52,189 bases of DNA from an uncultured Gemmatimonadota bacterium. Its GTDB lineage: Bacteria; Gemmatimonadota; Gemmatimonadetes; Gemmatimonadales; Gemmatimonadaceae. The stretch is from the NCBI GenBank assembly GCA_946480295.1, contig CAMLIT010000015.1, positions 1 through 52,189 on the forward strand, given 5' to 3'. The position numbers were made by a program, and so were the translations under genes. The notes beneath the pieces are model-generated. The model made no database searches. It saw only the letters and a program-made list of their open reading frames with translations, and was not told the origin of the DNA. This document shows positions 43,654 through 51,869 of the stretch, in pieces. Positions within the stretch are counted from its first letter, which is position 1, and every line of letters starts with the position of its first letter.

Positions 43654-43997
43654 CGTCCGCCTCGCTTGGGTCTCTGCTTGTTGAGTCGGTCCAAGGTCCG
43701 TTGCTGCTCCGCTGGCGTCATCTCCTTCATGCGGCGGTACAGCGCGACCTCGATCGCCGATTCGGGCGCAAGGGCCTTCGGCAGCTTGTTGGCCCGGGCG
43801 AACAACTCATCTGAATTCTCGCCCAGCACCTTCGCGATCGCGAGAAGCGTCTCCTCCGAGGCGGGCGGCGGATCGTCGTCGAGTTCCAGTTGTGTGAGGA
43901 ATGGTGCGGACTTGCCAATCTGGCGAGCGAACTCCCGCAGGCCGATTCCGGCCGCGGTGCGCTTCTGCCGAATGAAGGTGCCCAGCTCTGAGGGCAT
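43650..43997 (-). CDS. Xre-family regulator, ImmR-like
   Basis: 115 residues. The N-terminal helix-turn-helix (FIRQKRTAAGIGLREFARQI, then SAPFLTQLE) is of the Cro/CI type. The C-terminal part is helical and charged (MTPAEQQRTLDRLNKQ). With the overlapping peptidase gene it forms a repressor-protease switch likely to control the element or the adjacent DUF3892 operon. Confidence 0.88.
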   Translation of the reverse strand: MPSELGTFIRQKRTAAGIGLREFARQIGKSAPFLTQLELDDDPPPASEETLLAIAKVLGENSDELFARANKLPKALAPESAIEVALYRRMKEMTPAEQQRTLDRLNKQRPKRGGR

Positions 43998-44204
43998 CGC
44001 TCTCGGGTGTTTGGGAATCGGTTAACAACATCGCGCGAGTGCCGGCGGTCGTAAAGGGCGAATGCACCACCGTCGCGGAATTGCGTACAGGGCTGCACCG
44101 CCGAGCATACGGGTTTGCGACAGCCTACGCGGCGGACAGCTACAAGATCTTGGCCGGCTCCCTCGCCCCGTATACTGCGGCTGCCCATCGTCGAGGGATC
44201 CCAC

Positions 44205-44423
44205 GTGCCGCCCGTTCTGCTCATCGCAACGGTGTACGTCCTGACCAGTCGCGTGACACGGATCCTCGTGGGCATCATCTTCCGCGCGGTCGCGTGTATC
44301 ATTGCCGTGTTGGTGACGCTCGCGTTGGCTGGACGCCTGTCCCGGCCGAATGTGCACGCATCGCCCCGGGCCGCGGCTGCTCATCACTCGTCAGCGCGCC
44401 CGCACGCGTCGGCATGGCGCTGA
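44205..44423 (+). CDS. Small membrane protein (candidate)
   Basis: 72 residues from GTG 44205 with two hydrophobic segments (VLLIATVYVLTS, and ILVGIIFRAVACIIAVLVT). A TATACT box lies about 35 bp upstream. The reading frame ends inside the start of the next gene (ATGGCGCTGA), suggesting coupled translation. No family is recognised and the gene could be spurious. Confidence 0.4.
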   Translation: MPPVLLIATVYVLTSRVTRILVGIIFRAVACIIAVLVTLALAGRLSRPNVHASPRAAAAHHSSARPHASAWR

Positions 44424-45151
44424 CGCAGGGCATGATGGGACCGGGACGCGCCATCGTCCGCGACGAGGCGATCCTCCGTGCACCGGCTGGTTGGCGCGCG
44501 CTGATCCACCGTGCGTACAACCGCATCGAGCAGGTGCCGCGGCTTCGGGTCGGCCGTGTGGATCAGTGCTACGGGCGGCTGATCATCGAGTGCTCGACGC
44601 GTCCCGTGCCCGGCCATGTGCTCTGGCGTCTAGCCGCCATCGAGCGGTTGTCCATCCACGTGTGCCAGGTCTGTGGCCTGCGAGGACGGCTCATCCCCGT
44701 CGCTCAGCCGATCCATTGGCTGGTGGACGATCCACACGTGTTCTGTGGCTATCACCACTGGCGCGAGCTACGCGGCGAGACGATCGAGCAGATGCTCGAC
44801 GAGCGCCTGCTGGTGTTGTCGCGCGGCCCGGACATCGTGCAGGAGATTCTCCTCGGCGATGTGAGTCGGATTGCGCCCGCGAGGTTTCGGGAAGCGTTGG
44901 CCTGGCTCGGTGACACCGATCCGGCGGGGGACGGATCGGGCTTCGTGTTTGAGCATCGCGTGGCCTGGGCGCTCGAGCACGCGTCGGTCGACCAGCTTCG
45001 CGCGTGCTTGCCGACGGATCTGTCGCCGTTCTTCTCCTGGGCGGATCCGGATGTGCGCGAGGCGGCGCTCCGTGCGCTCGCCCTTCTCAGGCCATGGCCT
45101 GCGTTCGTGCGCAGCGTCATCTCGCGCAAGGCGAAACCACACAGGCTATAG
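44414..45151 (+). CDS. Protein of unknown function with CxxC motif
   Basis: 245 residues from ATG 44414. A CQVC pair near residue 80 is followed by histidines (PIHW, CGYHHW near 105-117), which together could bind zinc. The C-terminal half is helical with a repeat-like RFREALAWLG and VREAALRALALLRPW. An upstream in-frame extension to 44039 exists but looks non-coding. It precedes the Rep gene by about 200 bp on the same strand. Confidence 0.6.
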   Translation: MALTQGMMGPGRAIVRDEAILRAPAGWRALIHRAYNRIEQVPRLRVGRVDQCYGRLIIECSTRPVPGHVLWRLAAIERLSIHVCQVCGLRGRLIPVAQPIHWLVDDPHVFCGYHHWRELRGETIEQMLDERLLVLSRGPDIVQEILLGDVSRIAPARFREALAWLGDTDPAGDGSGFVFEHRVAWALEHASVDQLRACLPTDLSPFFSWADPDVREAALRALALLRPWPAFVRSVISRKAKPHRL

Positions 45152-45210
45152 GTCGCGGACGGCCGCGAACAAGCCCCGGACGCGACGGACGCAAACGGCA
45201 CTCGCCGGAG

Positions 45211-45250
45211 CGCCATCGCATGGCGTGGGGGGCTTCTCACGAGCCCCCCA
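45211..45250. promoter_or_regulatory. Two tandem hairpins upstream of rep
   Basis: CGCCAT-cgc-ATGGCG (45211-45225) is followed at once by TGGGGGGCT-tctcacg-AGCCCCCCA (45226-45250), a perfect 9-bp stem. No T-run follows. They could be a transcription attenuator for rep or part of a rolling-circle origin. Confidence 0.5.
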
Positions 45251-45349
45251 TCTCTCGAACCCTGAGAAGCACCCCCGGTCACGCCCGATCGGGTGGTGCT
45301 CGCGGTCGCCGCCCCATGGCACCCGGGCCTCCTCTACCGGCCCCGTGCC

Positions 45350-46759
45350 ATGCCCTCCGACTCGCCGATCCCGTCGTCGCTGCAGCGCGCTGCGGCCCCC
45401 GCCTCGCCCTCTCCTCTCCCGTCCTTCCCCCCTCTCGGGGGAAGTACCAAGGAGATTGGGCAGGAACTCACCCCACCGACGTACGATGCCGAGTGGGCCC
45501 GCGAAGCCCTGCGTGCGGACACCACAGGTGCGTGCCGCGCCTGCGGGTTCGTCGCGACGCCAAGCCGCCGGCAGGACGGACGGCTCATCGCCAACAGCGC
45601 GGAGGTGTGGGTGAGCGATGGCGCGTCCGGCCCGCGCGCGCGGATCGCCGGCCCGCTGCTCTGCCGCAGTCCGCACGGCTGCCCGGTGTGCAGCCTGCGT
45701 GCACGCGATGCAGCGAGCCGCGAGCTCAAGGCGGTTGTGGCGTCCTGGCGGCGGGACGTGCGGTCGGTGCATCTGCTGACGCTCACGATCCGCCACCGCC
45801 GCGAACATGGCCTTGCCTTGCAGCTCCAACTCCTGCGGCACGCCTGGCACCACCTGACGCGCGGCGCGGGATGGCGCCGGGCCACGAAAGGGTTGGGTCT
45901 CGGCGGGCACGCGCACGTGTTCGAGGTCCGGCAGGGCGCGCACGGCTGGCACGCTCACGTGCACGCTCTCCTGCTCACGAATGCGACCGGGGATGCGCCG
46001 CTCGCGGAGCGGGCGATTGGGTCGGCCCGACGAGACATCCACTTGCAGTGGATGGCGGCTCTCGAGCGCGCCCTCGGCGAGCTGGGCGTCCCCGAGGGAG
46101 ACCGCGACGAATTTCGGCCCGCGACGCGGAGGGCCGTCTATCTCACCGTGGCTGGCACCGGCGACTACCTGGTGAAGCCGGCCGACGCGGCCACCGCGCT
46201 CGCATCAGGACAGTCCGAGTCCGCTTCCGGGACGCGGTCGGTTCACGAAATCATGTGGTCCGCAGCCGGCGGTAGCCGACGCGATCGCAGGCTCTGGCGC
46301 GAGTACACAGAAGCCCTGCGCGGCCACAAGCTCGTTCCCGGGCTCGGACGTCTGAGGCAGCTGCTACAGGTTGAGGCGCGCGCGAACGCCGCCGAGCTCC
46401 CGACTGAGCGCCTCGTCGCACGGATTCCGGCGCCGACCTTCAACGGCATCTCGCGCCGCCCGGGGGTGGTTAGTGAGATCCGCGCCCTGGCTACGCAGCA
46501 CGGCGTGCTCGGCGTGGCGATGGTGGTCGCGCGCGAGTGCTGGAACGTGCGGACGTGGTTCGTTACCCGCCCGCCGACGGCGGTGGTACGCCTCGCCCAG
46601 GCATATGCGCCGGCGTGGGATCCCTCGCTCGAGCGCCTCGAGAGGCCGCGCGGGGACCGCAGCGGCAGGTGGTCGCATCGGCGCCGGCGCATCGCCCTCG
46701 GCGTGCACGCAGCCAGACGAAGGACAGGCGAGCGGTCGACGAGAATGGCGGCGGCATAG
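45350..46759 (+). CDS. rep: Rolling-circle replication initiator (HUH Rep)
   Basis: 469 residues from ATG 45350 (GTG 45293 possible). Motif 1 is HLLTLTIRH (141-149). Motif 2 is the metal-binding HAHVH (201-205). Motif 3 is YLVK with catalytic Tyr273 and Lys276. Cysteine pairs CRAC and CPVC precede motif 1. This order matches the Rep_1 plasmid initiators, which nick the double-strand origin and attach to the 5' end. Its presence inside an integrated element implies a plasmid ancestor, or an element that can replicate after excision. The C-terminal 150 residues are basic and may bind the origin. Confidence 0.88.
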   Translation: MPSDSPIPSSLQRAAAPASPSPLPSFPPLGGSTKEIGQELTPPTYDAEWAREALRADTTGACRACGFVATPSRRQDGRLIANSAEVWVSDGASGPRARIAGPLLCRSPHGCPVCSLRARDAASRELKAVVASWRRDVRSVHLLTLTIRHRREHGLALQLQLLRHAWHHLTRGAGWRRATKGLGLGGHAHVFEVRQGAHGWHAHVHALLLTNATGDAPLAERAIGSARRDIHLQWMAALERALGELGVPEGDRDEFRPATRRAVYLTVAGTGDYLVKPADAATALASGQSESASGTRSVHEIMWSAAGGSRRDRRLWREYTEALRGHKLVPGLGRLRQLLQVEARANAAELPTERLVARIPAPTFNGISRRPGVVSEIRALATQHGVLGVAMVVARECWNVRTWFVTRPPTAVVRLAQAYAPAWDPSLERLERPRGDRSGRWSHRRRRIALGVHAARRRTGERSTRMAAA

Positions 46760-46859
46760 AGCGGGAGCGGTGCGCCCGCACTTGGCCACGCTCGCCTCAG
46801 CCGCCCCACGACCGCTCTGGCTACATCCCCCATAACCCGAACCCGAGCTCAACGCGCGT

Positions 46860-47771
46860 ATGTCGGACGAGCACGAACCAGCTCCCATGTGGCCCGGGAG
46901 CAGAGACGGGCGCTCCGCGACCGAGCTGTCGTCGTCCCTTCATGACCTAGCCGTCGAAGCTGGGCAGCTGCCCGGAGCTGACCCGCAGCGGCCCCATTGC
47001 CGGAACGTCATCGACTTTCTGGCGCACGTCGGCGTTGCCACGACGACGCAGGTGATCGAGCGCTGCTGGCGGCAGCAGGGGATCGGGGGCACGCGTCACG
47101 CGCTCGCGATCCTACGATCACTCCGGACGCAGGATCTCCTGCGCTCCGTACGACTGGACCCCGACCGCGGTCGTGCGTCACCCGATGTCCTCGCCCTGGC
47201 GATGCCGCTGCTCCGAGCATACGTCGGCGCTGGGGCGAGGGATCCCATGGCGCTCGACGCGGCGGCGCGAAATTGGAAGCTTCAGCTCACCGAGATGCTC
47301 CTCGTCCGCGAGTCACAGGGATGGGACTTGGTCAGCGATCCTCGGGACGTGGCCTCCGTGCTCCTCCCGATGCGGCGGCGAAACCCGGTCTACCTGCCTG
47401 CAGCCACCCGGCGCGCAGACTTCGCCCAGCTGGCTGATGCGGTCGAGCGCATGCCTGAGCGGCTGTCGGTTCTCGTGCATGACACCGACGCCGCCATCCG
47501 GTTCATCGCGCCCGCTCACCCGTACGCCAGGACGTCGTTCTGTGTCGGCGCGCTGTTCGGAATGGGGTTCACGCGGGGCTTGGTATTCGAAATGGTCGGT
47601 GCGGATCCCGGCGAGATCTCACGCTGTCGGCGTGCAATCACCGAGGCGATGGACTGGAAGCGGCTGCCCGTGATCATCCATGAGGTTGCGCCCTTCAGGA
47701 CCCGGAACGTCCGTCGTCGCGAGAACGCTGCGGGACAAGGAAACGACAACGAAGCCTCGCCTACTGGTTAG
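46860..47771 (+). CDS. Winged-helix, replication-relaxation-like protein
   Basis: 303 residues. A winged helix-turn-helix sits at about 48-100 (VIDFLAHVGVATTTQVIERC, then ALAILRSLRTQDLLRSV), the layout of the replication-relaxation family found with Rep genes. The rest is mixed alpha/beta and unassigned. It follows rep by 100 bp on the same strand and probably helps control plasmid replication. Confidence 0.65.
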   Translation: MSDEHEPAPMWPGSRDGRSATELSSSLHDLAVEAGQLPGADPQRPHCRNVIDFLAHVGVATTTQVIERCWRQQGIGGTRHALAILRSLRTQDLLRSVRLDPDRGRASPDVLALAMPLLRAYVGAGARDPMALDAAARNWKLQLTEMLLVRESQGWDLVSDPRDVASVLLPMRRRNPVYLPAATRRADFAQLADAVERMPERLSVLVHDTDAAIRFIAPAHPYARTSFCVGALFGMGFTRGLVFEMVGADPGEISRCRRAITEAMDWKRLPVIIHEVAPFRTRNVRRRENAAGQGNDNEASPTG

Positions 47772-47822
47772 GCAGGCCAGGCCACCATGCTCGTCGATAG
47801 CCTCACGCTCCGCGGGTGAGCG

Positions 47823-47868
47823 GGAATTATGGTCACACGCCACCAGGGCCACGTGTGACCATAATTCC
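47823..47868. repeat. 17-bp perfect inverted repeat
   Basis: GGAATTATGGTCACACG (47823-47839) and CGTGTGACCATAATTCC (47852-47868) pair perfectly around a 12-nt loop. It is far richer in A+T than its surroundings and lies in a 319-bp gap (47772-48090) that holds no other convincing feature. Confidence 0.9.
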
Positions 47869-48090
47869 GGGCACGTGCATCCCTCGGGATCGCCGTCGAG
47901 TGCGAATTAAGGCAGTCAAGTGCGCTGTACCTGCGCGCGGACCTCGTAACCGAAATTGCCGCGTATTCGGTGGCGGCGCACACGGCAGCGCATGACACGA
48001 TCTGGCGAGGGGGCCTTCGCTTCTCCGGACGGAGAGGCGACGCTAGCGACTTGGGTCTCCGGTCCGGCGGTCGTCCCGTAGGCTAGGGCG

Positions 48091-48489
48091 ATGCGCTTTT
48101 CCCAGACTCCCAACCGCCAGCCCATGTCCCATCGGCTTCCGACCCAACTCGCAGGCGTGACGGCCCATGACGGGCAGCGACGGGAATCGTACGAGACTCT
48201 GGCCGGTCGCGAGTACGACGAAGGGGGACGCCTCCGTCGCGAGTGGCTCGCCACCCGCCATCTCTCGGAGGCGCATCGCACACTTCCGCCGCTCCGGGCG
48301 GGGCCGAGTTGGTACCGGCGCGCCAGCATGCGCCTACGTGTCTGGCTGCGGGACACCGTGTACGTGGCGGGCGGCCTGGCACTGCTCTGCGGCTCGATCT
48401 GGGCCGCGAGTGTCTTCCTGGGCCTCGGCGGTGCCCTCATCGCGTTTGGCGTCTGGTGCCTGATCATCGGGTGGTCCACCGGGCGGTGA
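48091..48489 (+). CDS. Small membrane protein
   Basis: 132 residues. A hydrophilic, Arg-rich first half is followed by two hydrophobic helices near 90-128 (VYVAGGLALLCGSIWAASVFL and GGALIAFGVWCLIIGW). No family recognised. It precedes the CAP-domain lipoprotein gene by 86 bp on the same strand. Confidence 0.6.
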   Translation: MRFSQTPNRQPMSHRLPTQLAGVTAHDGQRRESYETLAGREYDEGGRLRREWLATRHLSEAHRTLPPLRAGPSWYRRASMRLRVWLRDTVYVAGGLALLCGSIWAASVFLGLGGALIAFGVWCLIIGWSTGR

Positions 48490-48575
48490 TCCGGACGGGC
48501 GGAGCGACTCCCGTCGGGTACGATGGCCTTGGCGACCGCATCGCCGGACCAGCACCCAACCCGAACACCGTGGAC

Positions 48576-49136
48576 ATGCCGACTTCTTCGCGCCGTCTCC
48601 GAAGTGCCGCCCTACTCCTCGGCGTAATCGCCGTTGCCGCACTCGCCGCCTGCGACACCTGGCCTCCGACGACCGGCGTCCTGCCCGGCGGCACGAGAAC
48701 GGCAGGCGGCACGGGAACCAGCACTGGCGCGTACAGCATCTCGCCGGTCGGCCAGCAGATCGTCGACCTCACGAACGACGAGCGCGCGAGACACGGCCTG
48801 CCGGCGCTGATGATGAACCCGCAGCTCGCGCATGCCGCCCAGCTCACGACAGACCAGATGTCGGCGCTCGACACGATGGCGCACGTCATTCCGGGCGCGC
48901 CGTACCCAGCGCCGACCGATCGCCTCAGCGCCGCCGGATACCTGTGGTCCGCCTGGGGCGAGAACATCGGCGTCAGCGCCGACAGCTGGACGGCCGCCGA
49001 CATGGTGACCGCCTGGATCAAGAGCCCCGAGCACGAGGCCAACATCCTGAACACGGGCTTCACCGAGATCGGCGCGGCTGTGACGATCAGGAACGGCGCG
49101 GTGTGGTTTGCGGAGGAGTTCGGGCGACGCCAGTAG
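48576..49136 (+). CDS. CAP (SCP/PR1) domain lipoprotein
   Basis: 186 residues. A lipoprotein signal peptide ends in LAAC (Cys26). A Gly/Thr-rich linker leads to a CAP domain: IVDLTNDERARHGLPAL, AHAAQLTTDQM, WGENIGV, and SPEHEANILNTGFTEIGAAV. CAP proteins are extracellular; bacterial ones are mostly uncharacterised, with proposed lipid-binding or protease-like roles. It is the last gene before the right end of the element and is followed by a hairpin (49138-49165). Confidence 0.9.
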   Translation: MPTSSRRLRSAALLLGVIAVAALAACDTWPPTTGVLPGGTRTAGGTGTSTGAYSISPVGQQIVDLTNDERARHGLPALMMNPQLAHAAQLTTDQMSALDTMAHVIPGAPYPAPTDRLSAAGYLWSAWGENIGVSADSWTAADMVTAWIKSPEHEANILNTGFTEIGAAVTIRNGAVWFAEEFGRRQ

Positions 49137-49137
49137 G

Positions 49138-49165
49138 CGGGATCGGCCGAAGTCGACCGATCCCG
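49138..49165 (+). terminator. Hairpin after the CAP lipoprotein gene
   Basis: CGGGATCGG pairs with CCGATCCCG around a 10-nt loop, beginning just after the stop codon. No T-run follows, so termination strength is uncertain. Confidence 0.55.
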
Positions 49166-49187
49166 TGTCCTCGACACCCTCAGACGG

Positions 49188-49222
49188 AAAACGAGGGCAG
49201 TCGCTGTTAGCGACCGCCCTCG
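49188..49222 (-). terminator. Rho-independent terminator of tRNA-Ser(TGA)
   Basis: On the minus strand a 14-position stem with one mismatch and a 3-nt loop is followed by TTTT. It lies 15 bp beyond the tRNA 3' end, inside the element side of the attachment repeat. Confidence 0.8.
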
Positions 49223-49234
49223 TCTTGCGATCAA

Positions 49235-49262
49235 AGCGGGCAGGGTGGGATTCGAACCCACG
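49235..49262. repeat. Putative attachment site, right copy (28-bp direct repeat)
   Basis: It is identical to 23103-23130. It forms the 3' end of the intact tRNA-Ser gene, so integration here keeps the tRNA functional. Confidence 0.8.
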
Positions 49263-49323
49263 AGGCGCGTGAACGCCTGCCAGTTTTCAAGACTGGTGCC
49301 TTCAACCGCTCGGCCACCTGCCC
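49237..49323 (-). tRNA. tRNA-Ser (anticodon TGA)
   Basis: 87 nt with acceptor GGGCAGG/CCTGCCC, discriminator G, T-arm GTGGG-TTCGAAT-CCCAC, a long variable arm (AGGCG...CGCCT) and anticodon loop CTTGAAA (TGA, reads UCA). CCA is not encoded. Its last 28 bp are the right attachment repeat. Confidence 0.96.
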
Positions 49324-49421
49324 GAATTACGCGGGCCCCGCGTCTACACGGGGCACCCCCAAATCTGACCGATGCGCGTCGCGAACGCCACGCTTCCTGC
49401 TCCTGGCCTGCCCCGTGGACC

Positions 49422-49640
49422 TCAGCCCTCGGCGTCGTACGCGCGCTGGAGATGCTCCTGTTGAATGGCCAGCTTGAGCTCGGGAGCCGCGCTCCGGGAG
49501 ATCTGCAGCCACTGAAGGGTGTAGCGGTGTGCGATGCGGAGCAGCGCCTTCGCGCCGACGTGATCGCCCGCATTCCAGGTGTCGCGGATGCGCTCAGCGT
49601 CTGAGAGGATCCTGGCCTGGAGTTCCGGAGTGATAGTCAT
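49422..49640 (-). CDS. Small protein of unknown function
   Basis: 72 residues, helical and charged (PELQARILSDAERIRDTWNA, then LAIQQEHLQRAYDAEG). The amphipathic pattern suggests a real small protein, but no family is recognised. It lies between the tRNA and the DUF4209-type gene on the same strand. Confidence 0.5.
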   Translation of the reverse strand: MTITPELQARILSDAERIRDTWNAGDHVGAKALLRIAHRYTLQWLQISRSAAPELKLAIQQEHLQRAYDAEG

Positions 49641-49958
49641 GGCGGCAGGCAGTGGAAGGGGGCGAGGATTGGCAGGGCAGAGCGGTTGCCTCGGCGTACG
49701 GGACCGTAGGCGGAGCGACTAGTCCAACGGCATGTTCTCGCTCTGCGGGATTCGGTACACCGCGCCGACCGGCCCGCCCTGCTTGATCACCGGCCATCGT
49801 GGTCGAGCACCGGCCGTCCGTGGTCGATGCCATTCTGTCGGCGGACGCCGGCGAGGGATCCCGGGGCGTCCACGTCCGAAGTCGGTGCGATCACCTGGCA
49901 CGTGAATTCACCGAGCTTCCGACGCCTGACACTCGGCATGAATCGCGGCACTGGGTGG
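49641..49958. other. Intergenic region, possibly with a gene remnant
   Basis: 318 bp without a full gene. On the minus strand a short frame ends in VYRIPQSENMPLD at 49719, which looks like a genuine protein C-terminus and may be the tail of a decayed gene. Nothing else is clear. Confidence 0.3.
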
Positions 49959-51869
49959 CTATGCGTCCGCGCCGGCATCCTCACCGGCAGGGTCGTGCTG
50001 CCGAACAAGCGCGAGAACCAGCATAGCATGTAGGATTCGGTCCGCTATCGGCATGGTGAGTGTCGCAACCGGCGCCAGTCCGTGGCAGACGCTGTTGCGG
50101 ATGTTCCATCCACGGGCATCGGTGAGGAGAACCCGAAGATACGTGACCACGTTCTCCGTGAGTGCGGCGGTGATGGCGCCGTCCCTCAGAAGGTCATCGA
50201 GCGTTCGGGCGTGCAGCCCACCACCACGCCGCTGCGTGTAGATCGGGGCGCCCACCAGACTAGCCAAGTGACGGACCGCTTGTTCCACCTGTGGGACCAG
50301 CATGTGAATAGCCGCCATGCTGTCATCCGAAAGGTAGGCCCGGAGCCCAGCCTCGACGATCGGCCTGCGCTTTTCGGGGAAGAGGGGACAGCCGAGGATG
50401 AAGTCCAGAAGCTGCTGCTGCGACAACGTTCCGGCGGAGATGCCCCGGGCGAAGGCCTCGCGCAGCCAAGGCACGGTCAGCTCCATGTTCTGGCTGATGT
50501 GGCTGAGCAACTGCCCCTCGAGGTCCGACTCGAGAGGACCCACGTGGGCCACGGTCCGGCCATCGTCGTCTTTGATCGAGCGGGTGATCATGAACGACAG
50601 CGGCGCTTGCTGTGCCAGCTCACGGAGCTGTGCCTCAAGCTCGCCACGCTTGGGGACGAAGTGGACCGCGATGCGCAACAGCACCTCTTCTGCGGTGCCG
50701 GCCAGCATGGCCTCGTAGTACTTCTCGACCTTCCCGACCGGGATCTCTACCGTGTGGGAGATCTGCTTCATCTCCTTCAGAGTTTCCTCTCCAGCGACCC
50801 GAAGTGCCTCATTGAGGCCATCCGCATCCCGGTGAAGACCAAAGGCTGTGAACTGCTCGTAGAGTTGCTCCAGGGAGTGGGCGACGAGAAGCGGGGGCGC
50901 GGTCCCCTTCATTCTCTTCACCGCATCTCCGTACGTCCGGAGTACCCGTGCGACGTCGTCCTGGCGTCCACGCCGACGGTAGAAGTGCGCGAGCCGCAAG
51001 GCCGCAGCTTCAGCACCGACGGGATGATACGGGCTTGCCGATTCTCCAGCGGCGAGGCGGGAGAGCCGCTGCTCCATCATGTCAACGAGCCGATCGCGCT
51101 GCGTATCCGAAAGTGGTACCCTCTTGTTGGGCGGCTCAACCAGGGTGTCGAAGCAGAACCCCCAGAGGCCTGGCAGCGCGTCGTCCGCAACCTCCTCCTC
51201 GAGAGCCAGCAGCACATCCCGCGCGCGCTCGACTCGGTTTGAGTCGCTTAGCGCGAGGGCCAGGTCGAGCGCGCGTCGCGCCTTGTCGACTGCGCGGATC
51301 TCGTGCTCGTAGCGGCGGCCCTCCACTGCCTCCAGGTAGGCGTCAATGGCCACCCGGGCCATGGCGGCATCGCGCTTCGCGCCGCCGAGCTTTCTCGGCA
51401 TTTCCCAGAGCAGATCCGCGTATCGCGCCCGCATGACTGGGTGGCGAGACTCGCCGGCCCGCTTACGCCAGTAGTCCAGGACCGCCGGCGTCATCATGGT
51501 CAACGGAGGGGTATCGACCGACTCACCCGACGGCGTGGACCAGCTCATGAAGGGTCCGAAGTACAGTCCCCAACTGCTCGGGTCCTGTCGGTCATGGGCG
51601 TGGACGGAAAATGCGATCTCCTCGGCGAGTACCTCTTCCGGGACCTCGATTCCCCGCTCGTGGAAAGCACGTCCCATAGCGTGGAACGGCTCTCGGAAGA
51701 GGTGCTCGTCGCGGGCGGAGGGGTCGTTCTCGAGGCGCGCGATCAGCGCCGGAAGCGTCTCCAAGGGCGCGCTGCCCTGGGACGGGTCGGACGGGGGCGC
51801 GGACGATTCAGCCGGTCCCGTCTCCGGGGCCGGCTGCTGCTGTTGCGCGAGTTCATCGTCGCGTGACAT
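49959..51869 (-). CDS. DUF4209-type protein with HEPN-like motif
   Basis: 636 residues. The body is helical and repeat-like (about 150-480). The C-terminal region contains DDLLRDGAITAALTENVVTYL and then RNSVCHGL, with RNSVCH at 591-596. DUF4209 proteins end in this RN-x3-H-G pattern, which resembles the R-x4-H ribonuclease motif of HEPN domains. Whether this member is catalytic is unknown. HEPN-like proteins often act in anti-phage defence. It lies outside the mapped element but in equally accessory-looking sequence. The first 35 residues are low-complexity Q/P/S. Confidence 0.75.
   Translation of the reverse strand: MSRDDELAQQQQPAPETGPAESSAPPSDPSQGSAPLETLPALIARLENDPSARDEHLFREPFHAMGRAFHERGIEVPEEVLAEEIAFSVHAHDRQDPSSWGLYFGPFMSWSTPSGESVDTPPLTMMTPAVLDYWRKRAGESRHPVMRARYADLLWEMPRKLGGAKRDAAMARVAIDAYLEAVEGRRYEHEIRAVDKARRALDLALALSDSNRVERARDVLLALEEEVADDALPGLWGFCFDTLVEPPNKRVPLSDTQRDRLVDMMEQRLSRLAAGESASPYHPVGAEAAALRLAHFYRRRGRQDDVARVLRTYGDAVKRMKGTAPPLLVAHSLEQLYEQFTAFGLHRDADGLNEALRVAGEETLKEMKQISHTVEIPVGKVEKYYEAMLAGTAEEVLLRIAVHFVPKRGELEAQLRELAQQAPLSFMITRSIKDDDGRTVAHVGPLESDLEGQLLSHISQNMELTVPWLREAFARGISAGTLSQQQLLDFILGCPLFPEKRRPIVEAGLRAYLSDDSMAAIHMLVPQVEQAVRHLASLVGAPIYTQRRGGGLHARTLDDLLRDGAITAALTENVVTYLRVLLTDARGWNIRNSVCHGLAPVATLTMPIADRILHAMLVLALVRQHDPAGEDAGADA

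Larger units (their letters stand above)
23103..49262. mobile_element. 26-kb integrated element in tRNA-Ser(TGA), plasmid-like with defence cargo
   Basis: The boundaries are the 28-bp direct repeats from the tRNA-Ser 3' end. A tyrosine recombinase gene ends about 130 bp inside the left boundary. A rolling-circle Rep and replication-relaxation-like protein lie toward the right. The interior has visibly lower G+C than 1-23,000 and carries none of the heptamer or family-B repeats seen in the flank. Cargo is dominated by defence and regulatory genes. No conjugation genes or relaxase other than the Rep protein are visible. Alternatively, the right boundary may lie farther out, because 49.3-52 kb is also accessory in character. 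Confidence 0.75.

Noticed and set aside
44039..44413. Upstream extension of the 245-residue protein to 370 residues
   Set aside because: The extra part reads as Arg/His/Pro-rich non-coding text and overlaps the regulatory region of the Xre gene.
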